The position numbers were made by a program, and so were the translations under genes. 64,000 nt of DNA from Actinomycetota bacterium (GTDB taxonomy: Bacteria; Actinomycetota; UBA4738; HRBIN12): positions 124,001-188,000 of the forward strand of contig DASQWI010000006.1 of NCBI GenBank assembly GCA_035640355.1, written 5' to 3'. The notes beneath the pieces are model-generated. The model searched no databases, was not told where the DNA came from, and was given only the letters and a program-made list of their open reading frames with translations. Below are positions 44,910 to 53,708 of the stretch, in pieces (the stretch's first letter is position 1; the number at the start of each line of letters is the position of its first letter).

Positions 44910-46058
44910 GTGAAGGTCGGCATCCTCACCGGCGGGGGAGACGTCCCCGGCCTGAACCCCTGCATCAAGGCGGCGACGCTTCGCGCGCTGGAGGAGGGGC
45001 ACGAGGTCGTCGGCATCCGCCGGGGATGGGCGGGACTGCTCGAAACGGACCTCGACGACCCCGAATCGATCACCCGGAACGTCACGCCGCTCGACGCCGG
45101 CGCCGTGCGGACGATCGACCGAAGCGGCGGGACGGTGCTGCACACCTCACGGACGAACCCGGCGAAGGTCCGCGCCACGGACGAGCCGGCGTTCCTGAAG
45201 CTCGGTCGCGAGAGCGACGATCCACGCGATCACACGCCGCACGTGCTCGACGTGATCGGCAAGCTGGGCATCAACGCCCTCATCCCGATCGGCGGCGACG
45301 ACACGCTGTCGTTCGCCCTTCGGTTGCACGCCGAGGGCGTACCGGTGGTGGCGATCCCGAAGACGATGGACAACGACGTCCACGGGACCGACTACTGCAT
45401 CGGGTTCTCGACGGCGGTCACCCGCACGGTGAACTTCGTTCATCAGCTCCGCACGAGTGCCGGATCGCACGAGCGTCTCGCCGTCGTCGAGGTGTTCGGT
45501 CGGTATAGCGGGGAAACCTCGCTCGTCTCGGCCTACCTTGCGGGCGTCGATCGGGCGGTGATCTCCGAGGTTCCCTTCGACATCGAGCGGCTGGCGGCCC
45601 TGCTGCTGGAGGACAAGGGAAAGAACCCCAGCAACTACGCGATGATGACGATCTCCGAGGGCGCCACGCTGGTCGGCGGCGAGATGGTCATGGGCGACAA
45701 GGAGGACGCTTACGGCCATCGCAAGCTCGGGGGGATCGGCCAGGTGACGGGCGAGATGCTCCACTCGATCACCGGGGACGGGATCATCAACCAGCACCTC
45801 GGCTACCTGATGCGCTCGGGCTCGCCCGACTCGCTCGATCTCATGGTGGCGATCAACTACGCGGTGATGGCGGCCGATCTCGTCGCGGAGGGTGAGTACG
45901 GACGCTTGGTGGCGCTGCGGAACGGCAACTACGTGAACCTGCCGATCGACGTGGTGCGCGAAGGCGTCAAGCGCGTCGACGTCCCCGCGCTGTACGACTC
46001 GGAGGCCTACCGGCCGAAGATCCGTCACGTCGACGGCAAACCGATGTTCCTGTACTGA
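44910..46058 (+). CDS. Phosphofructokinase with PPi-type active-site signature
   Basis: 382-residue PFK phosphorylating fructose 6-phosphate at C1. The phosphoryl-donor determinants are GGDDT (128-132), where ATP-PFKs have GGDGS, and PKTMDND (150-156), where ATP-PFKs have PGTIDND. Asp plus Lys at these positions is the established mark of PPi-dependent enzymes. [20 protein letters not shown] and [13 protein letters not shown] complete the family blocks. A PPi-PFK would make this glycolytic step reversible and ATP-sparing. It starts with GTG behind GGAGG. Confidence 0.88.
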   Translation: MKVGILTGGGDVPGLNPCIKAATLRALEEGHEVVGIRRGWAGLLETDLDDPESITRNVTPLDAGAVRTIDRSGGTVLHTSRTNPAKVRATDEPAFLKLGRESDDPRDHTPHVLDVIGKLGINALIPIGGDDTLSFALRLHAEGVPVVAIPKTMDNDVHGTDYCIGFSTAVTRTVNFVHQLRTSAGSHERLAVVEVFGRYSGETSLVSAYLAGVDRAVISEVPFDIERLAALLLEDKGKNPSNYAMMTISEGATLVGGEMVMGDKEDAYGHRKLGGIGQVTGEMLHSITGDGIINQHLGYLMRSGSPDSLDLMVAINYAVMAADLVAEGEYGRLVALRNGNYVNLPIDVVREGVKRVDVPALYDSEAYRPKIRHVDGKPMFLY

Positions 46059-46071
46059 GCTCGGAGCGTCG

Positions 46072-46599
46072 ATGGCGATCCAGCGCTCGACGCGCCCCGT
46101 GAACTCCGAGCGGATCGCTCGCGCGGCCCGGCGACTCCTCGACGCCTCGACGCTGTGTGCGATCGCGACGACGTCGCCGCGGGGGCGACCGCACATCAAC
46201 ACCGCCTATTTCGCGTTGACGAACCAATTCGACATCGTGTGGCTCTCCGAACCGAGCGCGCGTCACTCCATCAACCTTCGAGCGAACGCGGCGACCTCGG
46301 TCGCCGTCTACGACTCGTCGCAGCGATGGGGAGGAACCGATCGCGGGATCCAGCTGTTCGGGTCGGCACGTGAGGCCTCGAAGCGATCGATCGCCGACGC
46401 GGAGGCGGCGTACGCGCGACGGTTCACTGCGTACGAGCCGGGCCAGCTCGTGGCGTATCGCTTCTACGTATTCCATCCGAGGAGCGTGAAGCTCTTCGAC
46501 GAGCGTTGGTTCGGCGCGGGTGTGTTCGTCACGGCTCGCGTCGATCGCACCGGAGGGGTTACGTGGGAGCGGACGGACGTCTACAGCTCGAACCGCTGA
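46072..46599 (+). CDS. Pyridoxamine 5'-phosphate oxidase-family (split-barrel) protein
   Basis: 175-residue flavin/F420/heme-binding split-barrel protein. Typical blocks are STLCAIATTSPRGRPHINTAYFALT and FDIVWLSEPSARHSINLRANAATSVAVYD. The cofactor and substrate cannot be assigned. It starts 13 bases after the phosphofructokinase stop and probably belongs to the same transcript. Confidence 0.78.
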   Translation: MAIQRSTRPVNSERIARAARRLLDASTLCAIATTSPRGRPHINTAYFALTNQFDIVWLSEPSARHSINLRANAATSVAVYDSSQRWGGTDRGIQLFGSAREASKRSIADAEAAYARRFTAYEPGQLVAYRFYVFHPRSVKLFDERWFGAGVFVTARVDRTGGVTWERTDVYSSNR

Positions 46600-46614
46600 T
46601 CCCAACGCTCTCCT

Positions 46615-46620
46615 TATACT
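46615..46620 (+). promoter_or_regulatory. -10 hexamer of near-leaderless promoter (threonine aldolase)
   Basis: TATACT, 9 nt before GTG 46630; no Shine-Dalgarno. Confidence 0.5.
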
Positions 46621-46629
46621 GGTCCGACC

Positions 46630-47676
46630 GTGAGTGAGTTTCGGGTCGACCTGCGTTCGGACACCGTCACCAAGCCATCTGAGGCGATGCGTCGCGCCAT
46701 GGCCGACGCCGAGGTCGGGGACGACTGGTACGGCGGCGATCCAACGGTCAATCGCCTGCAGGAGCGGGCAGCGGAGATCACCGGGATGGAGGGCGCGATC
46801 TTCGTCCCGACCGGGACGATGGCCAACCAGATCGGCATCCGGCTCCACGTGACAGGAAACGGTCACCTGGTCGCGGCAGAGCCGCGTGCCCACGTCGCGT
46901 CGACCGAGATGACAACCTCGGCAGTCCTGTCGGGCATCGCCTTTCGCACGGAGAGCGCGCCGCGAGGATGGATGACCGCAGAGATCGCCGAGCGGCTGCT
47001 CGAGCCCGACACGTACTACGACGTCGAGGTCGTCGACCTGCTGGCGGTGGAGAACACCGCCGGCCACGCGGGCGGAACGGTCATGCCGCCGGACGAGATG
47101 CGCCGGATCCGCAAGGTCGCCCAGGTGGCGGCCGTTCCGGTGCACCTCGACGGGGCGCGCATCTTCAACGCCGCGGCCGCGGCCGATGTCGACGTGACCG
47201 AATGGACGCGCGAGGTCGACACGGTGATGTTCTGCGTGTCGAAGGGCCTCGGCGCGCCGATCGGATCGTTGCTGTGCGGCCCCGCGGACCTCATGCGTGA
47301 AGCCCGCCGGCTGAAGATCCTGTACGGCGGCGCCTGGCGGCAAGCGGGCATCGTCGCGGCCGCCGGGCTCGTCGCGCTCGAGGAGGGTCCCAAACGTCTC
47401 CACGACGATCACGCGCGGGCGCGGCGGCTCGCCGAAGGGCTCGCCGAGATGTTCCCCGGGTCCGTCGATCTCGATCAGGTCGAGACGAACATGGTTCTCG
47501 TTGCCACCGCGCCGATGGGCCTCGAGCCCCTCGAGGCGATCCGTAGGCTGGGAGATGAGGGGGTCGGAGCAACGATCGTCCCGCCGAGAGTCCGTCTGGT
47601 GACACATCTCGGCATCTCGGACGACGACGTCGGGGCGGCGCTCTCAGCCTGGCGGCAGATCGCCGTGGGCTCGTGA
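46630..47676 (+). CDS. Low-specificity threonine aldolase (beta-eliminating lyase family)
   Basis: 348-residue PLP enzyme cleaving L-threonine or L-allo-threonine to glycine and acetaldehyde. Blocks: [55 protein letters not shown] (PLP-contacting Asp) and the Schiff-base lysine in [14 protein letters not shown] (about residue 206). It may feed glycine to the C1 pool. Its stop overlaps the next start (GTGA). Confidence 0.92.
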   Translation: MSEFRVDLRSDTVTKPSEAMRRAMADAEVGDDWYGGDPTVNRLQERAAEITGMEGAIFVPTGTMANQIGIRLHVTGNGHLVAAEPRAHVASTEMTTSAVLSGIAFRTESAPRGWMTAEIAERLLEPDTYYDVEVVDLLAVENTAGHAGGTVMPPDEMRRIRKVAQVAAVPVHLDGARIFNAAAAADVDVTEWTREVDTVMFCVSKGLGAPIGSLLCGPADLMREARRLKILYGGAWRQAGIVAAAGLVALEEGPKRLHDDHARARRLAEGLAEMFPGSVDLDQVETNMVLVATAPMGLEPLEAIRRLGDEGVGATIVPPRVRLVTHLGISDDDVGAALSAWRQIAVGS

Positions 47677-48296
47677 AGTTGTTCGGCCAGAAGCTCCCCG
47701 ACGAGGTCGCCAAGCGGGTGCCGCCCGGTCAGCGTCTCGTCAAGACGTGGCCGGTCCTTCAGTACGGCCCCGTCCCCGCGGCTCAGGGATCGGAGTGGAC
47801 GCTCGAGGTGTCGGGGCTCGTTGAGGAGCCGTTCACGCTGACCTATGACGAGCTGAAAGCGCTCGGTCCGCAGGACGTCACCGCGGACATGCACTGCGTG
47901 ACGGGGTGGTCCACGCTCGACAACACGTGGACGGGGATCCCGTTCCGCGTCATCGCCGAGCGCGCGAAGCCGACCCCCGACGTGAAGTGGGTGATCGCCC
48001 ACTGCGAGCACGGCTACACGTCGGACCTGTCCATGGAGGCGATGCTCGACGACGACGTGGTGGTGGCGTGGGCCCACGGTGGGCAGGACCTGACGCCCGA
48101 GCACGGGTACCCGCTTCGGCTGGTCGTTCCGAAACGCTACGCGTGGAAGAGCGCCAAATGGCTGCGAGGCCTCGAGTTCTCCAAGCACAGCAAGAGGGGC
48201 TTCTGGGAAGTTCGCGGGTATCACATCCACGCAGACCCGTGGCGCGAGGAGCGGTACAGCTACCAAGAGGGACCACGCGCCGAGCTCGAGCCCTGA
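47673..48296 (+). CDS. Sulfite-oxidase-fold molybdopterin oxidoreductase
   Basis: 207-residue Mo-pterin enzyme of the sulfite oxidase/MsrP-like family. The Mo-ligating cysteine is in [19 protein letters not shown] (about residue 72), with substrate/cofactor histidines in [10 protein letters not shown] and [20 protein letters not shown]. It has no Tat signal or heme domain, so it is predicted to be cytoplasmic with an unknown substrate. It overlaps the threonine aldolase gene by four bases. Confidence 0.87.
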   Translation: MKLFGQKLPDEVAKRVPPGQRLVKTWPVLQYGPVPAAQGSEWTLEVSGLVEEPFTLTYDELKALGPQDVTADMHCVTGWSTLDNTWTGIPFRVIAERAKPTPDVKWVIAHCEHGYTSDLSMEAMLDDDVVVAWAHGGQDLTPEHGYPLRLVVPKRYAWKSAKWLRGLEFSKHSKRGFWEVRGYHIHADPWREERYSYQEGPRAELEP

Positions 48297-48346
48297 GCCC
48301 CTAGCGCGTCAACCATCTGCGTCCTTCTCGACTGCTTCGGCTCGCG

Positions 48347-48376
48347 TTGACCGGTCGATGCGGTTCGGTATGCAAT
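48347..48376 (+). promoter_or_regulatory. Sigma-70-type promoter of the lipoprotein phosphoesterase gene
   Basis: TTGACC (48347-48352), then TATGCA at 48369-48374 after a 16-nt spacer (or TGCAAT at 18 nt). A strong GAGGGGGGAA ribosome site precedes ATG 48404. Confidence 0.5.
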
Positions 48377-48403
48377 CCCCCGACCGACCCGAGGGGGGAA
48401 CCA

Positions 48404-49384
48404 ATGCGTCGAGTGGTGACGGGCGCGTTCGCGCTCGGACTCCTGGTGATCGCCTGCGCCGATCCATCTGCGGTCGAACCGCGACAAGCCACGGGTCCTG
48501 TGATTGCCGCAGTCGGCGACGTCGCGTGCAAGTCCTTGCCCCACGACCACGAGCGCCGATGTCGCTACAACCGCGTCGCGGAGGCGATCCGCGAGATGGC
48601 GCCCGACGCGTTCCTCGCACTGGGCGATCTGCAGTACCTGCACAGTGCGTACGAGGACTTCATTGCGTACTACGACCGGTTCTTCGCCGACCTGAAGGAC
48701 ATCACGCATCCCGTCCCGGGAAACCACGAAACGTACACGCTCTACGCCGAGGGTTACTACCGGTACTTCGGCAACCGGGCGCATCCGCCGGGCGGTTGGT
48801 ACTCGTTCGATCTCGGCTCGTGGCACCTCGTCGCGTTGAACTCGCAGCTGTGCAAGGGCTCGACGTGGACACCGGAGCTCGGCCAGCGCGTCCCGATCAC
48901 GACGAGCTCGGCGATCGACAAGGGTTGCGGTCCCGGGACGCCGGAGTACGAATGGCTGAAGAAGGACCTCGTCACGCACCCCGTCGGGTGCACGCTCGCG
49001 TTCATGCATCATCCGCTGTTCGGCTCCGAGCCGTATCCGGAAGGCGTGTTCCTGTACCAGCTGCAGCCGCTGTACGAGCTGCTCGACGAACACGGCGTCG
49101 ACGTGGTCCTTGCCGGTCACGAGCACAACTACCAGCGGTTCGCGCCGATGGACGCGTTCGGTCGCGCCGACTCCGAAGGTCTTCGGCTGTTCATCGTCGG
49201 AACGGGCGGCGACACGTATGGCGACCTGCGCGAGGGGGATGTCGCGACGAACCGCGAGGCCGCTCAGGACCACTCGTTCGGCGTCCTCCGGATGGTGCTC
49301 GGTGACGGCGAGTACCGCTTCGAGTTCGTCACCGCGCCGGGAGAGCGGGAGTTCACCGACGCGGGGGACGGCGAGTGCGTTTGA
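48404..49384 (+). CDS. Secreted lipoprotein metallophosphoesterase
   Basis: 326-residue calcineurin-like phosphoesterase. The lipoprotein signal is MRRVVTGAFALGLLVIAC with lipobox LVIAC (Cys18), then the metal-site motifs AAVGDVAC (in place of GDxH), ALGDLQY, PGNHET, MHHPLF and LAGHEHNYQRFAP. The overall layout resembles purple-acid-phosphatase-like enzymes. It should act on the outer face of the membrane on phosphate esters. It is a single gene, convergent with nfo. Confidence 0.88.
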   Translation: MRRVVTGAFALGLLVIACADPSAVEPRQATGPVIAAVGDVACKSLPHDHERRCRYNRVAEAIREMAPDAFLALGDLQYLHSAYEDFIAYYDRFFADLKDITHPVPGNHETYTLYAEGYYRYFGNRAHPPGGWYSFDLGSWHLVALNSQLCKGSTWTPELGQRVPITTSSAIDKGCGPGTPEYEWLKKDLVTHPVGCTLAFMHHPLFGSEPYPEGVFLYQLQPLYELLDEHGVDVVLAGHEHNYQRFAPMDAFGRADSEGLRLFIVGTGGDTYGDLREGDVATNREAAQDHSFGVLRMVLGDGEYRFEFVTAPGEREFTDAGDGECV

Positions 49385-49388
49385 CGCG

Positions 49389-50216
49389 CTACTGAACGAG
49401 CGAGCGGATGCGCTCGAGCTCCGCTTTCCGCGCCTCGCCCGACGCCGGCGTCTCGACGACCGCCGAGATCTCGCGCACCTCGGGTCGGTTGACGATCGCG
49501 GCGAAGCCGTCGAGCCCGATCGAACCCTCGCCGACGACCTCGTGCCGGTCGCGGCGGGAACCGCGCTCGTTCTTCGCGTCGTTCAGGTGCATCAGGCGAA
49601 GTCGTCCCGTCAGCCCCATCGTGTGCAGCTCGCTGAAGAGCGTCTCGACGCCGGCCGGCTCGTCGAGCGCGTAGCCCGTCACGAACAGGTGACACGTGTC
49701 GAGGACCAGCCCCAGCCGCTCGTCGTCGACCGCTTGGAAGAGCTCGGCCGCCTCGGGGATCGTGGACGCGACCGCGCCGGCCGTTCCGGGCATCAGCTCG
49801 ACGAGCAACCGAGTCGAGTCGGGCGTCGCCGAGAGGATCGCCTGGAGGACCGCCGTCGCGCGCTGGAGCGGCTGCGCGCGTTCGCCCGGCCCTCCGGCGC
49901 CTGCATGGACGACGAAGCCGGCCGCCTGGATCACACCGCACGCGTGCACCGACTTCTGGCAGAGCTCGAGCGACTTGCCGATGAACTCGGGGTTCGGCGA
50001 CGCGATATTGACGAGGTACGGCGCATGGACGAAGAGCGGTCCGATTCCACCCTCGCGCCATTCGGCGCCGAACTTCTCTGCCGTGTCGAGCCGAGGCCCG
50101 GACCAGGCACGCGGGTTGGAGATGAACAGCTGAACTGCGTCGGCTCCGACGTTCCGAGCGCTCTCGACCGCGGTTCGCAGACCCCCCGGCGTTCGGAGGT
50201 GCGCGCCGACCCTCAC
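49389..50216 (-). CDS. nfo: Endonuclease IV (AP endonuclease)
   Basis: 275-residue Xylose-isomerase-like TIM barrel that nicks DNA at abasic sites. Zinc-site blocks are VGAHLRTPGG, VQLFISNPRAW, LFVHAPYLVNIASP, LLVELMPGTA, LVLDTCHLFVTG, MHLNDAKNERGSRRDRHEVVGEG and VVETPA. The start overlaps the pknB stop by four bases, an unusual pairing of DNA repair with a membrane kinase. Confidence 0.93.
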   Translation of the reverse strand: MRVGAHLRTPGGLRTAVESARNVGADAVQLFISNPRAWSGPRLDTAEKFGAEWREGGIGPLFVHAPYLVNIASPNPEFIGKSLELCQKSVHACGVIQAAGFVVHAGAGGPGERAQPLQRATAVLQAILSATPDSTRLLVELMPGTAGAVASTIPEAAELFQAVDDERLGLVLDTCHLFVTGYALDEPAGVETLFSELHTMGLTGRLRLMHLNDAKNERGSRRDRHEVVGEGSIGLDGFAAIVNRPEVREISAVVETPASGEARKAELERIRSLVQ

Positions 50217-52087
50217 GCCACGTAGATCGCGATGGTGTCGCCGACGCGGACGGTCTCGCCGACCGGGGGAAGCTGACTGACGACCGTGCTGCCGTTTCCG
50301 CCGGGCACCGGTACGACCTGCGCTTCGAGACTGAGTGCGTGGATGCGCGCGATCGCTTCATCCCGCCCCAACCCGAGGAAGCTCGGTAGATCGAATTCCT
50401 CGGGCCCGAGAGAGACAACGATCGAAACGGTCTCGCCGGGCTGGAGGTCCTTTCCTCGTGCGGGGTCCTGCGAGATGACTCGGCCGCGCGCGATGTCGTC
50501 GGAGAACGCGTCGCTTCGCGCGACCACGAAGCCGGCGTCTTCGAGGAGTGCTGTCGCGTCCTCCACGATCCGTCCGGCGACACGCGGTACAGGAAGGGGC
50601 TTCGGACCCCTGCTCACAACCACGTCGATCGCGCTTCCGAGCGGTGCGTCGTCGCGACCGTCGACGCTCTGTCGGATCACGTGACCCTCCGCGAGATCGG
50701 CGTGGTACTCCCGCGTGACATCGCCCACCCGAAGATCGGCGCCGCGGAGCAGCTCGCGGGCTCGCTCAAGTGTCTTCCCGACGATGTTCGGAACGCGGAC
50801 CGGCGGCGGGCCGGCCGAGGGGACGAGTACCACGCGCGTCCCGTCCTCGACGACCGTGCCTTCGTCCGGCCTGACGTCGAGCACGGCGCCTTCGTCCACC
50901 CGAAGCGAGTGCCGTCCCTGCGCGATGCGAGCGACGAGGCCGACGTTCTCGAGCTTCCGCTGGGCGTCGCGAACGTCCAGCCCGACTACGCTCGGCACGT
51001 CGACGCGGTGCGGGATCACGTACGTCCACGCTCCCCACGCCGCGGTCGCCAGGATGACCAACCCGAGGACGATGACGAGGAGCTTGCGCCAACCCCGGCG
51101 GCGCGTCCGGAACTGTGCGCGGGCGATCGTCACGGTGGTCGCGGCTGTATTGGGGGATCGGCGACTCGGCAACACGGTCACGTCCGGTACGAGGGTCCCC
51201 ACGTTCGGGGCCGGCGGAAGCGATGTAGCCTCGTCGAGAAGGTCGCGTCGGGCCTCCGCCGCCGACTCCGGTCGGAGCTCGCGCTGCTTCTCCGTCATCG
51301 ATGCCACCCACCCGTCGAGGACCTTCGGGACCGCGGCGTTCCGCGAGGAAGGCGTGGGAATTCGCTCGTTCACGTGCTTGTACGCGATCGCCATCGGCGT
51401 CTCACCGGTGAACGGCAGTCGTCCGGTGAGGAGCTCGAACGCCACGATGCCCAGCGCGTACAGGTCGGTCCTGGGATCCGCCGGCTCGCCCTGCAGCTGC
51501 TCGGGCGCGAGGTACTGCACGGTGCCCGTAACGGTTCCCGCCTCGGTGATCTGTGCATCGGCGTACGCGCGAGCCAGGCCGAAGTCCGCGACCTTCACGA
51601 CGCCCTCGCGCGTGATCATGATGTTCTCGGGCTTGACGTCACGGTGGACGATCCCCCGACGGTGGGCGTGATCGAGCGCGAGGAGCGTCTGCAGCAAGAC
51701 GTCGACCGTCTGCGCCGGCGCCAGAACGCCCTCCGCGTTCAGCACGTCCCGCGCGCTGAGCCCGCGCACGTACTCCATGACCATGTAGTAGATGCCGTCG
51801 ACGGCACCCCAGTCGTGGACGCCGACGATGTTCGGGTACGACAGGCTCGCCGCGGCGCGGGCCTCGCGCCGGAACCGCTCGACGAACCCGCGGTCGCCAG
51901 CGAGCTGTCGATGCAACACCTTGATCGCCACGTCGCGTTCGAGCACGGCGTCGTGGGCCCGGAAGACCTCGCCCATACCACCCGCGGCGATACGATCGAC
52001 CACGTGGTACCGGCCATCGAGCGTGATGAGCGCATGGTCGAGGCCGGCGCGCCCAATGGGCCGCTCGGGGATCGTGCTCCTCGAGAT
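50213..52087 (-). CDS. pknB: PknB-type Ser/Thr protein kinase with four PASTA domains, probable AUC start
   Basis: About 624 residues. The kinase domain has the glycine loop IAAGGMGEVF, catalytic GIVHRDVKPENIM and VADFGLARA. One membrane helix (LLVIVLGLVILATAAWGAW) is followed by four extracellular PASTA repeats (DVPSVVGLD, RVPNIVGKT, PVPRVAGRI, DLPSFLGLG) that sense peptidoglycan. The first in-frame GTG (52003) would start inside the first kinase strand (YHVVDRIAAGG). The reading frame is clean for at least 28 codons further upstream but lacks ATG, GTG and TTG. ATC 52087 has GGGAGG 5 nt upstream, so I place the start there. Confidence 0.85.
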   Translation of the reverse strand: MSRSTIPERPIGRAGLDHALITLDGRYHVVDRIAAGGMGEVFRAHDAVLERDVAIKVLHRQLAGDRGFVERFRREARAAASLSYPNIVGVHDWGAVDGIYYMVMEYVRGLSARDVLNAEGVLAPAQTVDVLLQTLLALDHAHRRGIVHRDVKPENIMITREGVVKVADFGLARAYADAQITEAGTVTGTVQYLAPEQLQGEPADPRTDLYALGIVAFELLTGRLPFTGETPMAIAYKHVNERIPTPSSRNAAVPKVLDGWVASMTEKQRELRPESAAEARRDLLDEATSLPPAPNVGTLVPDVTVLPSRRSPNTAATTVTIARAQFRTRRRGWRKLLVIVLGLVILATAAWGAWTYVIPHRVDVPSVVGLDVRDAQRKLENVGLVARIAQGRHSLRVDEGAVLDVRPDEGTVVEDGTRVVLVPSAGPPPVRVPNIVGKTLERARELLRGADLRVGDVTREYHADLAEGHVIRQSVDGRDDAPLGSAIDVVVSRGPKPLPVPRVAGRIVEDATALLEDAGFVVARSDAFSDDIARGRVISQDPARGKDLQPGETVSIVVSLGPEEFDLPSFLGLGRDEAIARIHALSLEAQVVPVPGGNGSTVVSQLPPVGETVRVGDTIAIYVA

Positions 52088-52206
52088 CTTCGCCTCCCGA
52101 TCGTTCGTGCGTTGCGATTGGACCGTTGCGGGCTGACGGACACGAGCCGGAGGCGCGTCCGGGCGCTCATCCTAGGCCATGCACGGCCGGGAACCCGGGA
52201 ACGCGG

Positions 52207-52917
52207 GTGAACGTTCCGACGCCGGTCGAGGACTATCAGGAGGCGTTCGCCCGGATCGAGGCCGCCGTGGCGGAGGGCGAGACAGACCTGGCGGCGCTCG
52301 GTTTCTGGAGGCTCCTGTCACGGGTGAAGCGGGATCCCGTGCTGTCGTCGCACTGGGCGGACGCGGCGGGACGGATCGATCGCGTGGCGTTCGAATCGCG
52401 GGTCCGGCTGCGGTTCCCGATCTGGTTCGGGAACGCCGTGCTCGTCGGGGCCACGGCCGCCGGAGTTGCCGCCGTGATCATCGCGGTCCAGACGACGTCG
52501 CCCATGGTTGCCGGGCTCGCGTTGGTCTTCGCCGCCGCGGACTGGTCGGCTTCGCTCCACGGGCTCGCGCACTGGCTCGCTGGGCGCGCCGCCCGGATCC
52601 GGTTCACGTCGTACTTCTTCGACCGGCCGTTTCCTCCGACGCCCGGCCTGAAAACGAACTACGCCACATACCTCCGGGCGAGTCCCGAAGCGAGGGCGTG
52701 GATGCACGCGTCTGGCGCGATCGCATCGAAGATCGCGCCGCTCGTGGCGCTCGCGTTCTGGCCGGCCACGGTCGCTCCCGTGTGGGCCGCCCTGGTCATC
52801 GCCGCGTATACGGTCGTGCTGATCGTGATCGACGTCATCTATTCCGTTCGGTACAGCGATTGGAAGAAGGTGCGGCGCGAGTTGCGTGTGGCTCGGGGGC
52901 GGGCCGTCTCGCGGTGA
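52207..52917 (+). CDS. Multi-pass membrane protein with HGxxH motif, unknown function
   Basis: 236 residues. A soluble helical N-terminus (VEDYQEAFARIEAAVAEGETD) is followed by about four membrane helices (VLVGATAAGVAAVIIAV; MVAGLALVFAAADW; IAPLVALAFWPATVAPVWAAL; VVLIVIDVIYSV). A motif SLHGLAHWLAGRAARIRFTSY lies between helices 2 and 3 and loosely recalls membrane metalloproteases, but the HExxH motif is absent. GTG 52207 is chosen; the frame opens earlier at 52126. No clear promoter. Confidence 0.62.
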   Translation: MNVPTPVEDYQEAFARIEAAVAEGETDLAALGFWRLLSRVKRDPVLSSHWADAAGRIDRVAFESRVRLRFPIWFGNAVLVGATAAGVAAVIIAVQTTSPMVAGLALVFAAADWSASLHGLAHWLAGRAARIRFTSYFFDRPFPPTPGLKTNYATYLRASPEARAWMHASGAIASKIAPLVALAFWPATVAPVWAALVIAAYTVVLIVIDVIYSVRYSDWKKVRRELRVARGRAVSR

Positions 52918-52946
52918 GGCGCAGGCCAGTCGTGCGCTCCGGCGTC

Positions 52947-52952
52947 TATCCT
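52947..52952 (+). promoter_or_regulatory. -10 hexamer of the thiamine operon
   Basis: TATCCT just upstream of the TPP aptamer, placing the RNA start near 52959. Confidence 0.5.
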
Positions 52953-52961
52953 GGGAGCGAT

Positions 52962-53070
52962 CCACCGGGGAGCTCGACCGACCGGGCTGAGAGGCCGTCA
53001 GCGCGTTCTTGGGGAGCGCGGGCGACGGCGACCCGACGAACCTGCACCGGGTAATTCCGGCGGAGGGAGG
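52962..53070 (+). ncRNA. TPP riboswitch (THI element)
   Basis: Core consensus segments are present in order: GGGGAGC at 52967-52973, CTGAGAGG at 52987-52994, a variable P3 arm (GCCGTC pairing with GACGGC), then ACCC-GACGAACCTG-CACCGGGTAATTCCGGCG at 53031-53062. The 3' end merges with GGAGGGAGG (53062-53070), the ribosome site of thiE, which points to translational control by thiamine pyrophosphate. Confidence 0.92.
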
Positions 53071-53072
53071 AC

Positions 53073-53708
53073 ATGAGACTCGATCCGCGCTCGCTCTCGG
53101 TCTACGTCGTCACGTCGAGCCGCGGCGCGAGCGGGAATGGTCATCTGGAGATCGCCGCCGCGGCGGTCGCCGGCCGAGCCACAGCGGTTCAGCTCCGGGC
53201 GCCGGAGCTGACGGACGAATCGTTGCTGCCGCTCGCGCGCGAGATCGCCGAAGCATGCCGCGCGGCCGGCGTGCTCTTCGTCGTGAACGACCGCGTCGAG
53301 GTCGCTGCCGCGGTCGGCGCGGGAGCGCACGTCGGCCAGGATGACGATCCAGAAAGAGCGCGGGGTCTTCTCGGGCCCGACGCGGTCCTCGGAGTCAGCG
53401 TCGGCACCGTCGACGACGTCGCGGTCGCCGAACGTGCCGGCGCCGACTACCTAGGGGTGACGGTGTTCTCGACCTCGACCAAGCCGGATGCTCGCCCCAT
53501 CGGGCTCGACGGGCTGAGCCGGATCGTCGCCGCGACGTCCATCCCGGTGGTCGGTATCGGAGGCATCGACGCCGCGAACGCGCGAGACGTCCTCGCCGCT
53601 GGCGCCGCCGGTGTCGCGGTGATCTCCGCCGTCGCCGACGCGGACGACTCCGTCGCCGCAGTAGGCAGCCTGGTCGACGCGGTGAAGCGAGCCGGCGCGA
53701 CGCGATGA
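53073..53708 (+). CDS. thiE: Thiamine-phosphate synthase
   Basis: 211-residue TIM barrel joining the pyrimidine and thiazole phosphates of thiamine. Diagnostic blocks: TAVQLRAPELTDESLL, FVVNDRVEVAAAVGAGAHVGQDD, ADYLGVTVFSTSTKPDA (pyrophosphate loop) and VVGIGGIDAANARDVLAAGA. Under the TPP riboswitch immediately upstream. The stop overlaps the following AIR-synthase gene by four bases. Confidence 0.93.
   Translation: MRLDPRSLSVYVVTSSRGASGNGHLEIAAAAVAGRATAVQLRAPELTDESLLPLAREIAEACRAAGVLFVVNDRVEVAAAVGAGAHVGQDDDPERARGLLGPDAVLGVSVGTVDDVAVAERAGADYLGVTVFSTSTKPDARPIGLDGLSRIVAATSIPVVGIGGIDAANARDVLAAGAAGVAVISAVADADDSVAAVGSLVDAVKRAGATR

Noticed and set aside
52124-52170. ATG 52170 as the start of pknB
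   Set aside because: It is in a different reading frame and its product is Arg/Ser-rich without kinase features; using it would require an unproven frameshift.
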